Below, piece after piece: positions 37,499-46,797 of a stretch of DNA of 64,000 bases. The stretch comes from Priestia iocasae (GTDB taxonomy: Bacteria; Bacillota; Bacilli; Bacillales; Bacillaceae_H), in contig NZ_JAFBFC010000006.1 of NCBI RefSeq assembly GCF_016909075.1, forward strand, positions 124,001 through 188,000. Direction: 5' to 3'. The notes below the pieces were generated by a model that worked only from the letters and a program-made list of their open reading frames with translations, searched no databases and was not told where the DNA came from. A program made the translations under genes and the position numbers. The first letter of the stretch is position 1, and each line of letters starts with the position of its first letter.

Positions 37499-38551
37499 TT
37501 GCAAGAAGAAGTGAATAATACCGAACAGAGTATCCAGCATGTCCTTCAATTGTATCCTTTTGAAGTTCAAAACATCACACTATTAACAACAAAAAGTGGA
37601 AGAGTGACGTGGGAGGTTGAGACAGATCAAGGAGTCAAGATATTAAAGAAAACCGACGTTCACCCACGACGGATGTGGTTTATTGCTGAAGCACATGAGC
37701 ATTTGCAGCAGCAAGGACTTCCAATGGCCCCGATTCACCGAACAACGAATGGCGGCATTTGCGTTGGAGCGGAAGATCATGCCTATGTTATGTACGACAA
37801 GGTAGAAGGAAACGAGATTATTTACTATCATGCTGAAAATTTAAATAAAGTGATGCAGTATATTGCTCAATTTCATATAGCTTCCAAAGGATTTAACCGA
37901 ACAGAAGGAACGAAAAAACGTAGCCGCTTAGAAAAATGGCAAAAACTTTATCGATGGAAACTACAAGAATTAGAAGGAAATAAACAAATTGCCTTAACAA
38001 CCATGCATGATCCATTTTCCCAATTGTTTTTAGCAAATGTTGATCAAATGATCCAAAGAGGAAGAGAAGCGCTACAAGCGTTAGAAGAAGAACCCTATCA
38101 AAACTGGGTACAAGAAACGATTAATAACGGCAGCTTTTGTCAACAAGATTTTACACTTGCACGATTGATTGAAGTCGATTCTAGTCCGTATATGAAAGAG
38201 TTTCACTCCATCACGTACGATTTACCTTCAAGAGACCTCCGAGTTCTACTCAATAAACTAATGAAGAAGTTATCAGTATGGGATAACCAATTATCCATAC
38301 AATTACTACAATCGTATGATTCCATCAATCCATTAACAGAAGAGCAATATAAAGTGTTATGGGATGACCTCAAATTCCCACATATGTTCTGTTCCATTAG
38401 TCATAAATATTATCTCGCTCAAAAGCGCTCGTGGTCAAATGAGAAATATTTATGGGCGATTCAAAACGTCATTGCCGTTGAAACTTCAAAAGAACAGTTT
38501 TTACAAAACCTCCCAAGCATTTATCAAGAAATTAAAAAAGGAGGACTCTAA
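37499..38551 (+). CDS. cotS: CotS-family spore coat protein
   Basis: The 350-residue product is a second kinase-like CotS-family protein. The Lys-motif (GVKILKKTDVHPRRMWFI) and YVMYDKVEGNEI are present. However, the catalytic HxD loop is changed (CQQDFTLARLIEVD in place of [11 protein letters not shown]) and the IDLD metal site is missing (SITYDLPSRDLR). It is probably an inactive structural member, unlike the protein at 35057. The start is TTG 37499 behind AAGGGTG. Operon with cotSA and the acidic protein that follows directly. Confidence 0.85.
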   Translation: MQEEVNNTEQSIQHVLQLYPFEVQNITLLTTKSGRVTWEVETDQGVKILKKTDVHPRRMWFIAEAHEHLQQQGLPMAPIHRTTNGGICVGAEDHAYVMYDKVEGNEIIYYHAENLNKVMQYIAQFHIASKGFNRTEGTKKRSRLEKWQKLYRWKLQELEGNKQIALTTMHDPFSQLFLANVDQMIQRGREALQALEEEPYQNWVQETINNGSFCQQDFTLARLIEVDSSPYMKEFHSITYDLPSRDLRVLLNKLMKKLSVWDNQLSIQLLQSYDSINPLTEEQYKVLWDDLKFPHMFCSISHKYYLAQKRSWSNEKYLWAIQNVIAVETSKEQFLQNLPSIYQEIKKGGL

Positions 38552-39067
38552 ATGGGTAATCAAGTAAAAGGGAGTACACCGATTCCAAAAGTTGACCTAA
38601 ATCAGTATACGTTCTCTCCTCCTGGTTCTATGGGTTGGAGCTTGTCTGAATATGAACAGATGGTTAGTGATGGTCAACTAAATATGGAAGTCGAATCAGC
38701 TAGTCCAAGTTTCAGACCAGAAATTAATTTAGAAGGAAAGCAATTAATTGAGCTAGGGGCTTTTCAACAGTCCAATGGGCTAAACGTTGTAGAAAAGCCA
38801 ACGGCCTATCAACAACTTCAGCAAATTGATAGTGAACAACAACCAGATGCTCCATTCATCGATGTACAAACAGACGTCTCTTCACAGCCTTCAGGAGTAG
38901 ATTCAGTAGAAGAAATAGATTCAGTAGAAGAAATAGATTTAGTCGAAGAAGTAGAAGTACCAATCCTAGCAGAACTTGAAAAACCAAAAAACAAAGTAAC
39001 CATTAAGATTGAAGAGGATATCCTTAGAGAACCGTGGACAGCCGCTTTTGTTGCAAAGCCGAATTAA
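38552..39067 (+). CDS. Acidic repeat protein of the coat cluster
   Basis: The 171-residue product is not recognised. Its ATG follows the cotS stop with no gap, behind AAAGGAGG, so it is in the same operon and probably sporulation-expressed. The N-terminal half is polar with Pro/Ser. The middle carries a short tandem repeat (DSVEEIDSVEEIDLVEEVE) encoded by 18-bp DNA repeats at 38900-38953. The C-terminus returns to a mixed composition (KVTIKIEEDILREPWTAAF). It could be a coat morphogenetic or linker protein. Confidence 0.7.
   Translation: MGNQVKGSTPIPKVDLNQYTFSPPGSMGWSLSEYEQMVSDGQLNMEVESASPSFRPEINLEGKQLIELGAFQQSNGLNVVEKPTAYQQLQQIDSEQQPDAPFIDVQTDVSSQPSGVDSVEEIDSVEEIDLVEEVEVPILAELEKPKNKVTIKIEEDILREPWTAAFVAKPN
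38900..38953 (+). repeat. 18-bp tandem repeat inside the acidic coat-cluster gene
   Basis: GATTCAGTAGAAGAAATA occurs twice in tandem (38900-38917, 38918-38935), with a third degenerate copy at 38936-38953. The unit keeps frame and encodes six residues, so copy number can vary without a frameshift. Confidence 0.8.
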
Positions 39068-39134
39068 CGTGTGCGGTAAAGGGTTGTTTTCTGACAAAGC
39101 TTTCTTATTTTATGAAAAGGATATCTAACAATAA

Positions 39135-39170
39135 CCCCTACAAGAGGATTCATTCATGTAGGGGAATTTT
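39135..39170. terminator. Hairpin between convergent coat genes
   Basis: CCCCTACA (39135-39142) pairs with TGTAGGGG (39157-39164), followed by AATTTTA. The T-tail is modest. Confidence 0.6.
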
Positions 39171-39171
39171 A

Positions 39172-40329
39172 TTAATATGAAGTAATCTTTTTCAACGTAT
39201 ATGCTTCTTCATATACGTTGTTGTAACGCTCTGCTACATGGTAAAACTGAAACATGGACTCTACATACTCTCTCCCATTTCTAGCCATTTCCTCTGCTAA
39301 TGAGGGTTCGGTAATGAGACGATCAATGGCTTTGACAAATGAAGACGGAAGATCATATTGATCAACGACGATGCCGTTGTAACCATCTTTTACGACTTCT
39401 GTATTTCCTCCACGATTCGTTGTAATAAGAGGAGTGCCAGCGGCCATTGATTCATAGTGGACCCGAGCTAGCGGCTCATTCCATTGAGAGCTACATACGA
39501 AAATATCACCTAATAAAAACATGTTCGGAATCTCGTCAGGGTGGATGAATTTTGTAAAGATAACGTGGTCTTTGACTCGACTCGCTAATTGATAAAGATA
39601 ATGAACATAGGCATTGGTTCCATCGTTGCTGAACCATTTGCTTCCAACAATCATCAGCACAAGATTATCATGTTTTTGAATCAGTTTTTCTAACGCACGA
39701 ATGAGTAGGTCAGGTCCTTTTGTTTTACTTAATCGCCCGACAAACAAAAGGACCTTTTTATCTTCAACGCCATATTTTTTTCGATAAAAATTTCGAATGT
39801 GTTGGCCTTTCTGTGTCCAAACGGGAGGATAGGAGGCTAAGTCGACGCCTGAATAAGTGACTTTCGTTTTGGCTGCAGCTTTAGGAAAGCGATTGATAAT
39901 CTCCTGCTCAATATAATGACTTACGGTTGTGATAAAATCCACTTGTTCAATCACATCGTAGCCTAGCTTATAGGAGATTTTTTGTTCTGAAAACATATCA
40001 TTGTGAAGACTTAATACAAACCTACTTTTCGGTGATGAAGCCTTATAAAGCAAAACATGCTTAGGTCGGTTAAATACGTGAATTACATCAAAGTTGTGAC
40101 GCTTTAGCTCTCTTGCTACGCTAAATCGGTAATGTTCTTGTGGAAAGCGAATATATGTGACACCATCACGCGTTTCTTGATCGGGTAGGTCAGGATCCGT
40201 AATTGAAAAAATAGTGAAGTCATGTTTTTTACTTAAAAAAGGAGAGACGCCATCAATCATCATTTGAATTGCTCCGCCTTTTATACCTGGGGCAGGAAGC
40301 TTCTCTGTACAAATATAAGCGAGTTTCAT
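39172..40329 (-). CDS. ytcC: YtcC-like glycosyltransferase (GT4), spore coat
   Basis: The 385-residue GT-B glycosyltransferase is paralogous to the CotSA-like protein: matching stretches include TEKLPAPGIKGGAIQ, FVGRLSKTKGPDLL and SSQWNEPLARVHYE. It is the last gene of the minus-strand unit ytcA-ytcB-ytcC. Its ATG overlaps the ytcB stop by four bases behind GGAGGG. By analogy with B. subtilis ytcABC it should add a uronic-acid-derived sugar to a spore-surface polymer. Confidence 0.85.
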   Translation of the reverse strand: MKLAYICTEKLPAPGIKGGAIQMMIDGVSPFLSKKHDFTIFSITDPDLPDQETRDGVTYIRFPQEHYRFSVARELKRHNFDVIHVFNRPKHVLLYKASSPKSRFVLSLHNDMFSEQKISYKLGYDVIEQVDFITTVSHYIEQEIINRFPKAAAKTKVTYSGVDLASYPPVWTQKGQHIRNFYRKKYGVEDKKVLLFVGRLSKTKGPDLLIRALEKLIQKHDNLVLMIVGSKWFSNDGTNAYVHYLYQLASRVKDHVIFTKFIHPDEIPNMFLLGDIFVCSSQWNEPLARVHYESMAAGTPLITTNRGGNTEVVKDGYNGIVVDQYDLPSSFVKAIDRLITEPSLAEEMARNGREYVESMFQFYHVAERYNNVYEEAYTLKKITSY

Positions 40330-41279
40330 GGCTTATTCCCTCCATATACATATAACAAGTGATTCCATTCGTTTTGTAAGCCATCTGTTAAGCTCACAGC
40401 GGGCGTGTATGCAAGCAATTGAGAGGCTTTTGAAATATCAGCCCACGTATGCTTCGGCTCACCGATGACGGTCGGGGAATAATGAATCTTTGCCTTTTTA
40501 CCAGCTATTTTTTCGAGGATTTCAATGACTTCTAATACTGAAGCTCGCTCTTTTCCACCAATGTTAATGGTTTCACCAATTGCTTTTTTATTATTTAAAA
40601 CTGCGGTTACTCCATCTATGCAATCGCTAATATACGTAAAGTCTCTTGTTTGTGTACCGTCACCGAATACGGAAATCGGTTCATCTAAAAGGATTTGCTT
40701 GATAAAGCGGTGAAACGCCATATCAGGACGTTGACGAGGTCCAAAAACAGTGAAAAATCGTAGAATGGTGGTTGGCACACCGTAATACTTACTATATACA
40801 TGACACAAATGCTCACCAGCTAATTTAGTAATGCCATAAGGAGAGAGTGGTTGTGGCGTTTTGTCTTCAGATACTTTTCCATCCATTTCACCGTAAGCAG
40901 AAGAGGTAGATGCATAAATGAGTTGCTTAATCGATGTGTCTTTACAAGCTTCTAAGAGTCGTTGTGTTGCAAGGATATTATTTGTTACGTAAGGGTCAAA
41001 ATCAGTTCCCCAGCTTGCCCGAACGCCTGGTATAGCCGCTAAATGATAGACAACATCAATCTTTGATAGTAATTCTTGAAGGTCAAGGTTCATCAGGTGG
41101 TTTTCAATTAATTGAAAGTGAGAATGAGTAAGAAGTGACTTTATGTTTTCTCTTTTTAATGAAAGGGGTGTAGGGCCAATAAACGTGTCAACACCAACAA
41201 CGCGGTGTCCCTCCTTTAACAAGCGTTCACAAAGATGAGATCCAATAAATCCAGCTGCACCTGTAACGAGAATGTTCAT
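40326..41279 (-). CDS. ytcB: NAD-dependent nucleotide-sugar epimerase (YtcB-like)
   Basis: The 317-residue extended SDR enzyme has the NAD-binding GAAGFIGSHL, catalytic Ser in ASTSSAYG and YGITK (Tyr and Lys). It resembles UDP-glucose 4-epimerase and UDP-glucuronate epimerase. It follows the UDP-glucose dehydrogenase gene with an ATGA overlap, so UDP-glucuronate to UDP-galacturonate is the most likely reaction. The start at 41279 is fixed by the SDR fold and by AGGAGTGGG; a longer frame upstream would run back into ytcA. Confidence 0.87.
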   Translation of the reverse strand: MNILVTGAAGFIGSHLCERLLKEGHRVVGVDTFIGPTPLSLKRENIKSLLTHSHFQLIENHLMNLDLQELLSKIDVVYHLAAIPGVRASWGTDFDPYVTNNILATQRLLEACKDTSIKQLIYASTSSAYGEMDGKVSEDKTPQPLSPYGITKLAGEHLCHVYSKYYGVPTTILRFFTVFGPRQRPDMAFHRFIKQILLDEPISVFGDGTQTRDFTYISDCIDGVTAVLNNKKAIGETINIGGKERASVLEVIEILEKIAGKKAKIHYSPTVIGEPKHTWADISKASQLLAYTPAVSLTDGLQNEWNHLLYVYGGNKP

Positions 41280-42562
41280 TTGCGTCCCACTCCTAGATAG
41301 ATATATCCTAATTCCTTCATTTTTGAAGCATCTAAACAATTTCTTGTATCTAATAACACGTGATGTTTCAGGAGGGAATGACCTTTCTTCCAATCAAAAT
41401 GGAGAAACTCATCCCATTCTGTTGCAATCACCACACAATCACAGTTTTCAATCGTCTTTTCGATGTTGCTGTATTGCGTGACACCCTTCAAGTAAGGAGG
41501 AAGAGTAGCTTTAGGATCAAAGGTGTGAACCTCACAGCCTTCTTTTACAAGAGCATTCATAAACTCGATGGCTTGAGAGTGTCTTGTATCATCTGTGTTG
41601 GGTTTAAAGGCGATCCCGAGCACGGCAACTTTCTTTGAAGATAAGGTTGATACATACGATTTTAGTTTCTTTAAATAAACATCAATTAAGTGAGCATTGA
41701 TGGTTTGGACCGCATCTAATAAATGTGTTTGAATGCCAAGCCTGTTTGCCTCATATTGAAGCGATTTCAAATCCTTTGGAAAACAAGATCCTCCATACCC
41801 AATGCCAGCCTGGAGAAAATGAGGGCCCACTCGCTTATCTGCTCCAATTCCTTTAGCCACATCTTCAACCTCTACTTGATAGGCATCACAAATCATGGCC
41901 ATTTCATTAATGAATGAGATTTTCGTCGCAAGAAAAGCGTTGCTGCCATACTTAATCATTTCAGCACCCGTTAAGCTTGTGATTACGTAAGGGGCGTTAA
42001 TTTGTTGATACATTGCTTTTAATATAGAAAGGGAGTATTCATCCCCTTTTTCTAATCCAATAACTGTGCGGTCGGGGTGAAGCGTATCATACACAGCCGA
42101 CCCCTCTCTTAAAAATTCGGGATTGGATACGACACGAAACAATTCTCGTTTCACGCCACACTGAAGGAAAGACGTAACAATCCTTTCATTGGTTCCGGGT
42201 GGTACGGTACTTTTTGTGATGATTGTTTTATAAGTTTGCAGGTGCTTAGCTATTTCTTCGACAACAGAATCGATGTATTGAAGGTCTGTGCTTCCATCTG
42301 GTAAAGAGGGAGTACCGACGGCAATCATAATAACTTCGGACTTTTCAATGGCCTCCTTTATCGCAGTTGTGAATGTAAGATTTGTTCTGTTTTTTTGCAT
42401 TAGTTCTTCTAATCCAGGTTCGTAAATTGGGATAATGCCGTTAGATAGATTGTGAATTTTCTCTTCTATTTTATCTACAGAGATGACATGATGTCCTAAC
42501 TCAGCGAGTATGATGGATGTCGTGAGCCCAACGTATCCTGTTCCAATGATACAAATGTTCAT
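41276..42562 (-). CDS. ytcA: UDP-glucose 6-dehydrogenase (YtcA-like)
   Basis: The 428-residue enzyme oxidises UDP-glucose to UDP-glucuronate with two NAD+. It has the Rossmann motif IGTGYVGL, the substrate loop NPEFLREGSAV and the catalytic cysteine in YGGSCFPKD. ATG 42562 is chosen because the family begins at MNICIIGTG and AAAGGAG lies upstream; an earlier ATG is inside the ribosome site itself. It heads the minus-strand unit and is divergent from the ytdA-like gene that makes its substrate. Confidence 0.92.
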   Translation of the reverse strand: MNICIIGTGYVGLTTSIILAELGHHVISVDKIEEKIHNLSNGIIPIYEPGLEELMQKNRTNLTFTTAIKEAIEKSEVIMIAVGTPSLPDGSTDLQYIDSVVEEIAKHLQTYKTIITKSTVPPGTNERIVTSFLQCGVKRELFRVVSNPEFLREGSAVYDTLHPDRTVIGLEKGDEYSLSILKAMYQQINAPYVITSLTGAEMIKYGSNAFLATKISFINEMAMICDAYQVEVEDVAKGIGADKRVGPHFLQAGIGYGGSCFPKDLKSLQYEANRLGIQTHLLDAVQTINAHLIDVYLKKLKSYVSTLSSKKVAVLGIAFKPNTDDTRHSQAIEFMNALVKEGCEVHTFDPKATLPPYLKGVTQYSNIEKTIENCDCVVIATEWDEFLHFDWKKGHSLLKHHVLLDTRNCLDASKMKELGYIYLGVGRK

Positions 42563-42751
42563 CCAATACCTGTCTCCTTTCATACCAAATTAACCAATGG
42601 CTTTTATATCGTATTAGTTTGGAGTTAGTAACGGTACAGTTTTAGAGGCCCAAATGTACGAACAAAGGATATACGCCTTTTTTAGATGGACAACCTACCA
42701 GCTTGTTTCTCTTGAATAAACTAATATAAATATGAAAAGGGGAGAATACAC

Positions 42752-43561
42752 ATGGTGAAAAAAGCAATTATCCCTGCAGCAGGATATGGTACACGTAGTC
42801 TTCCAGTAACAAAAGTTCTTCCAAAAGAAATGTTTCCAGTAGGCGTAAAGCCTGCGATTCATTATATTGTGGAAGAAGCAATGGAAGCAGGGATTGAACA
42901 AATATTGATGATTGTTTCTAGAAAAAAGAGTATGATTGTTGACTATTTCGATCACTCCCTAGAACTAGAAACCTTTTTAGAGAGAGAAAACAAGCAACAT
43001 TTACTAGAAACAAACCCTATACCAGATATTCAAATTCACTACACGAGACAACCATATGCGAAAGGTTTAGGTGACGCCATTCGTCTTGGTAAAACATTTG
43101 TTGGTAACGACCCTTTTGCTGTTCTCTTACCGGATGATATCATCACATCAAATACTACACCAGGTCTAAAGCAACTTATTGATGTTTATGAGGAGAAAAA
43201 AACGAGTGTGATAGGCTTAAATAAAGTCGAAGAGGAGCACCTTAAAAATTACGGTGTAGTAAAAGGAATAGAGGAAAAGAAACATTTAATCAAAATTGAT
43301 GATGTCGTCGAGAAGCCAAAAACAAATCCACCTTCTAATCTGGCCATCATTGGACGCTACATTTTCACTCCTACGATTTATCAATACCTCGATCAGCTAC
43401 AACCGGGTGTAGGCGGAGAGTATCAGCTAACAGATGCCATTAAAACGATGCTTCATGACCATGAGGTGTTTGGTAAAGTCATAAGCGGTACAAGGTACGA
43501 TATTGGAAAAGAAGAAGAATATATTCGCTTATTAAATTTCATCTATCAACAAAATAAATGA
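42752..43561 (+). CDS. ytdA: UTP-glucose-1-phosphate uridylyltransferase (YtdA-like)
   Basis: The 269-residue nucleotidyltransferase makes UDP-glucose from UTP and glucose-1-phosphate. Signatures are AAGYGTRSLPVTKVLPKEM (nucleotide loop with essential Lys), LLPDDII (metal Asp) and the late GEYQLTDAI. It is shorter than GalU by about 20 residues. It lies divergent from ytcA, so the four neighbouring genes form a UDP-glucose, UDP-glucuronate, epimerase, glycosyltransferase route for the spore surface. Confidence 0.9.
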   Translation: MVKKAIIPAAGYGTRSLPVTKVLPKEMFPVGVKPAIHYIVEEAMEAGIEQILMIVSRKKSMIVDYFDHSLELETFLERENKQHLLETNPIPDIQIHYTRQPYAKGLGDAIRLGKTFVGNDPFAVLLPDDIITSNTTPGLKQLIDVYEEKKTSVIGLNKVEEEHLKNYGVVKGIEEKKHLIKIDDVVEKPKTNPPSNLAIIGRYIFTPTIYQYLDQLQPGVGGEYQLTDAIKTMLHDHEVFGKVISGTRYDIGKEEEYIRLLNFIYQQNK

Positions 43562-43622
43562 TGTTTCGTTATTCAATTGATTGCACAAAGTAAAGAGTTA
43601 AACAAACGTTTGATTTGTGTAA

Positions 43623-43667
43623 AAAATTTCCTCTATACAAAATTTGCTATAGAGGAAATTTTTTTAG
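43623..43667. terminator. Intrinsic terminator, 15-bp stem
   Basis: AAAATTTCCTCTATA (43623-43637) pairs with TATAGAGGAAATTTT (43648-43662) with flanking A and T runs. Confidence 0.9.
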
Positions 43668-43743
43668 GTTGGTACACTGAATAATGAAACTAATGAACAT
43701 AGAAGCCGTACATAATGTATCAAATAAGACAGGTGGCTAAAAA

Positions 43744-44577
43744 ATGGAGTCTAGAGATTATTTGCTAACCGAGCTAAAAGAGATTGAAAAATGGGAAAAG
43801 GATCAAAAAGGAATCTGGTTTTGGGAGAAGCTGACTCGTTTACCGTTTCGATTACTAGATAAGGTAACGCCAATGTTTATCCAAAAGAAAATTGGTCGCT
43901 TATTAGATGAACTAGGCAGTTACCTACAAAATGGTGGTCAATACTTAGTGAGTGAAAAAGCAGCACTTCAATTTTTTGAGAAAAAGACGGGCATACCGAT
44001 TCTCGATTTATCCGATATTGGACAGGCATCACTAGAAGAAATGAAAAAAGCGTCTTTCGAATTAACAAAAAATCGTAAACATGCGGCAACGGTTCAAGGG
44101 GCAAGTACAGGAATTGGGGGTATTTTCACGCTTGCCATTGATATTCCTGCCATTTTAGCGATTTCGTTAAAAACACTTCAAGAAATCGCCATGCTTCATG
44201 GATATGATCCGAAAGAGAAAAATGAGCGCGTGTTTATTTTAAAATGCTTACAGTTCTCCACAGCGGATGTTGTCGGGAAAGAAGCTATTTTAAATGAGAT
44301 TGCCGACTTTACGAATGAAGAACGAAAATCAACAGAAGTCATTTCACAGCTTCAAGGCTGGAGAGAAGTCACACTCACATTTACCGAGTCATTTGGTTGG
44401 AAAAAGCTTTTTCAACTAGTACCGGTCGCGGGAATTCTTTTCGGTGCATTTGCAAACCGCTCCATGATTAGTGACCTGGCAGAAACGGGGACAATGTTAT
44501 ATCAGAAAAGAAGAATTTTAGAACGATTAGAGGCAACTTCACATTTAGAGAGCGGTCATGAGCAGCAGGGGGTGTGA
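43744..44577 (+). CDS. EcsC-family protein
   Basis: The 277-residue product matches the EcsC domain family: GASTGIGGIFTLAIDIPAILAISLKTLQEIA is split here as GASTGIGGIFTLAIDI and LKTLQEIAMLHGYDP. Two hydrophobic stretches (about 120-140 and 225-240) may associate with membranes. Molecular role is not known; in B. subtilis EcsC accompanies the EcsAB transporter, but that is absent here. ATG 43744 follows AGGTGG. A strong terminator follows, so it is a single-gene unit. Confidence 0.82.
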   Translation: MESRDYLLTELKEIEKWEKDQKGIWFWEKLTRLPFRLLDKVTPMFIQKKIGRLLDELGSYLQNGGQYLVSEKAALQFFEKKTGIPILDLSDIGQASLEEMKKASFELTKNRKHAATVQGASTGIGGIFTLAIDIPAILAISLKTLQEIAMLHGYDPKEKNERVFILKCLQFSTADVVGKEAILNEIADFTNEERKSTEVISQLQGWREVTLTFTESFGWKKLFQLVPVAGILFGAFANRSMISDLAETGTMLYQKRRILERLEATSHLESGHEQQGV

Positions 44578-44587
44578 GGGAAGAGAG

Positions 44588-44618
44588 AAAAAACAAGGTG
44601 CTTGCCTTGTTTTTTTTC
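44588..44618 (+). terminator. Intrinsic terminator
   Basis: AAACAAGG (44591-44598) pairs with CCTTGTTT (44605-44612), followed by T8. Confidence 0.9.
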
Positions 44619-44720
44619 TTGTCTTTTTTTAAAATCTGATGGCTTTTCTCGATGTTAAGTGAAGCACAACATGATAAAAACCCCTTTATATGTGTAGCAA
44701 TCAATTATTTAACAATAATA

Positions 44721-44749
44721 TTGTAAAACGCTTACATTTCTTTTATAAT
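44721..44749 (+). promoter_or_regulatory. Sigma-A promoter of the kdg operon with cre-like site
   Basis: TTGTAA (44721-44726), a 17-bp spacer and TATAAT (44744-44749) form a good promoter. GTAAAACGCTTACA (44723-44736) over the -35 matches 12 of 14 positions of the CcpA cre consensus, so glucose repression is plausible. Confidence 0.75.
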
Positions 44750-44753
44750 TTAC

Positions 44754-44792
44754 CTAAATCGATTTACTAAACCGATTTACTAAATCGATTTA
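44754..44792 (+). promoter_or_regulatory. Triple tandem palindromic operator, likely KdgR
   Basis: CTAAATCGATTTA (44754-44766), CTAAACCGATTTA (44767-44779) and CTAAATCGATTTA (44780-44792) abut without a gap. The outer copies contain the perfect palindrome TAAATCGATTTA. They begin at the transcription start, just ahead of the LacI-family gene. Confidence 0.8.
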
Positions 44793-44818
44793 TAAAATGA
44801 AGTTTTGGAGTCGTTTTT

Positions 44819-45820
44819 ATGAAAAGAATTACAATTGCTGACGTTGCTCAGCATGCAAAGGTTTCAAAAAGTACCGTTTCACAGTATTTAAATAAACGAT
44901 ATGACTATATGGCAGAAAATACGAAGCAACGAATTGAAGAAGCGATTAAAGAATTAGATTACCGCCCAAACATCGTCGCAAGAAGTTTAAAACAAAAGTC
45001 AACGATGACCGTTGGTGTCATCGTCGCGAACATCCTTCATAGCTTTTCAACGCAAGTGATTCGCGCGATTGAAGATTTTTGTCATCTGCAAGATTTTCAT
45101 CTAATTGTCTGCAATGCAGACGATGATCCTGAGAAAGAGAAGCGATACATTGAAATGCTGAGAGCAAAACAAGTGGATGGGATTATTATTTTTCCAACAG
45201 GTGACAATGTAGAGCTTTATCAAGAAATCGTTCAATCAAACTATCCCATTATGTTTGTTGACCGTCTTGTACCAGAGGTTCCGATTCCATCGGTCATGTT
45301 AGATAACGAAAAAGCAGCCGGTCTTGCCGTTCAACACTTCGTAGAAAAAGGCTATGAGCGGATAGGCATTATTACAAATGTAATCCGAAACGTCACACCA
45401 CGGATGGAGCGTATTAATGGATATAAAAAAGTCCTGAAAGAAAATGGGCTATCCATCAATGAAGATTACATTAGAAAAATGCAGGTGAGTTGTGTACAAG
45501 AAGCGCTACATGACATGCTGTCTCTTGATGAGCCAATTCAAGCTGTGTTAGCTGGAAATGATTTGACGTTAATGGAAATTTTAAAGTATGTGAAAAAGCA
45601 TCGTATCCGCGTTCCTGAAGATTTAGCCATTATTGGGATTGATGATGTTTCCTTTGCGAACTTCTATGAGCCAGCGTTAACGATTGTAGAGCAACCCGCA
45701 TTTGAAATCGGTAAAAAAGCAGCCGAGCTACTACTAAATAAGATTCAGAAAAAGGACGTAGAAGAAGAGCTCGATGTCTACCGTTTTGAACCAACATTGA
45801 TTGTTAGACAATCTAGTTAA
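44819..45820 (+). CDS. kdgR: LacI-family regulator of the KDG operon
   Basis: The 333-residue regulator has the LacI helix-turn-helix and hinge (TIADVAQHAKVSKSTVSQYLN, about residues 4-25, then RPNIVARSLK). A type-1 periplasmic-binding-like sensor domain follows. It is first in an operon with KDG kinase and KDPG aldolase and resembles B. subtilis KdgR. The inducer is expected to be 2-keto-3-deoxygluconate or its phosphate. It should bind the triple operator just upstream and so repress itself and the operon. Confidence 0.88.
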   Translation: MKRITIADVAQHAKVSKSTVSQYLNKRYDYMAENTKQRIEEAIKELDYRPNIVARSLKQKSTMTVGVIVANILHSFSTQVIRAIEDFCHLQDFHLIVCNADDDPEKEKRYIEMLRAKQVDGIIIFPTGDNVELYQEIVQSNYPIMFVDRLVPEVPIPSVMLDNEKAAGLAVQHFVEKGYERIGIITNVIRNVTPRMERINGYKKVLKENGLSINEDYIRKMQVSCVQEALHDMLSLDEPIQAVLAGNDLTLMEILKYVKKHRIRVPEDLAIIGIDDVSFANFYEPALTIVEQPAFEIGKKAAELLLNKIQKKDVEEELDVYRFEPTLIVRQSS

Positions 45821-45834
45821 AAGGAGGAGAAAAC

Positions 45835-46788
45835 ATGAACGATATCATCACAATCGGTGATGCGATGATTACCTTCAATCCAGCTTCTACAGGCCCGATG
45901 AGGTACGTTCCTTCTTTTGAACGAAAAGTAGGAGGAGCTGAACTGAATGTAGCAATTGGCTGTGCTCGTTTAGGTTTGAAAACAGGCTGGATGAGCCGCT
46001 TAGGGCACGATGAGTTCGGGCGCTATATTTATAACTTTATGCGTGGAGAAGGAGTCGACGTTTCAGAAGTCGAGATGGTGGAAGGATATCCGACTTCATT
46101 GAATTTTAAAGAAGTGATGGAAGATGGAACGGGCCGAACATTTTATTACCGTTCCAACTCTCCAACAACAACTCTAACGCTTGAGTCATTAAATGAAGAA
46201 TACATCAAAAACACAAAAATCTTTCATATTACAGGTGTGTTTCCAGCGATTGATAAAGGAAAAAATATCGAGTTAATTCAACATGCGATTTCAATCGCAA
46301 AGCAGCATGGTGTACGGATTTCCTTTGACCCAAATATTCGCTTAAAGCTTTGGGATAAAGAAGAAGCAAGAGTAGCGCTACGACAATTTCTTCCTTATGT
46401 TGATATCCTACTCACAGGTGTGGAAGAAGCTGAGCTTTTACTCGGTGTAAGTAATCCACAAGACATCATTGAAGCAAGTAAAGCATTTGGTATCTCTTAT
46501 GTAGCGATTAAGCAAGGAGAACACGGCTCAATTGGCTACCATAACGGCGAATATATAAAAGCACCTCCGGTTAAACCAAAGAAAGTAGTCGATACGGTTG
46601 GTGCAGGCGATGGCTTTGATTGTGGCTTTATTTACGGGGTGCTACACAAATGGCCATTAGAAAAGATTCTTCGACTTGCAAATACAATTGGATCGATGGT
46701 TGTGAGTGTAAAAGGAGACAATGAAGGGCTTCCTTACTTAGAAGAAGTATTGGTGCACTTAGGAGAAAAAGAATTCGTAGAAAGATAG
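45835..46788 (+). CDS. kdgK: 2-Keto-3-deoxygluconate kinase
   Basis: The 317-residue PfkB-family sugar kinase phosphorylates 2-keto-3-deoxygluconate to KDPG. The PfkB signature DTVGAGDGFDCGF (catalytic Asp, anion hole) and the substrate-region GGAELNVAIGCARLG are present. Tyr and Arg positions typical of KDG kinases (FYYRSNS) are also visible. AAAGGAGG precedes ATG 45835, 14 nt after kdgR. It works upstream of the aldolase at 48007. Confidence 0.92.
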   Translation: MNDIITIGDAMITFNPASTGPMRYVPSFERKVGGAELNVAIGCARLGLKTGWMSRLGHDEFGRYIYNFMRGEGVDVSEVEMVEGYPTSLNFKEVMEDGTGRTFYYRSNSPTTTLTLESLNEEYIKNTKIFHITGVFPAIDKGKNIELIQHAISIAKQHGVRISFDPNIRLKLWDKEEARVALRQFLPYVDILLTGVEEAELLLGVSNPQDIIEASKAFGISYVAIKQGEHGSIGYHNGEYIKAPPVKPKKVVDTVGAGDGFDCGFIYGVLHKWPLEKILRLANTIGSMVVSVKGDNEGLPYLEEVLVHLGEKEFVER

Positions 46789-46797
46789 GGTGAGAGA

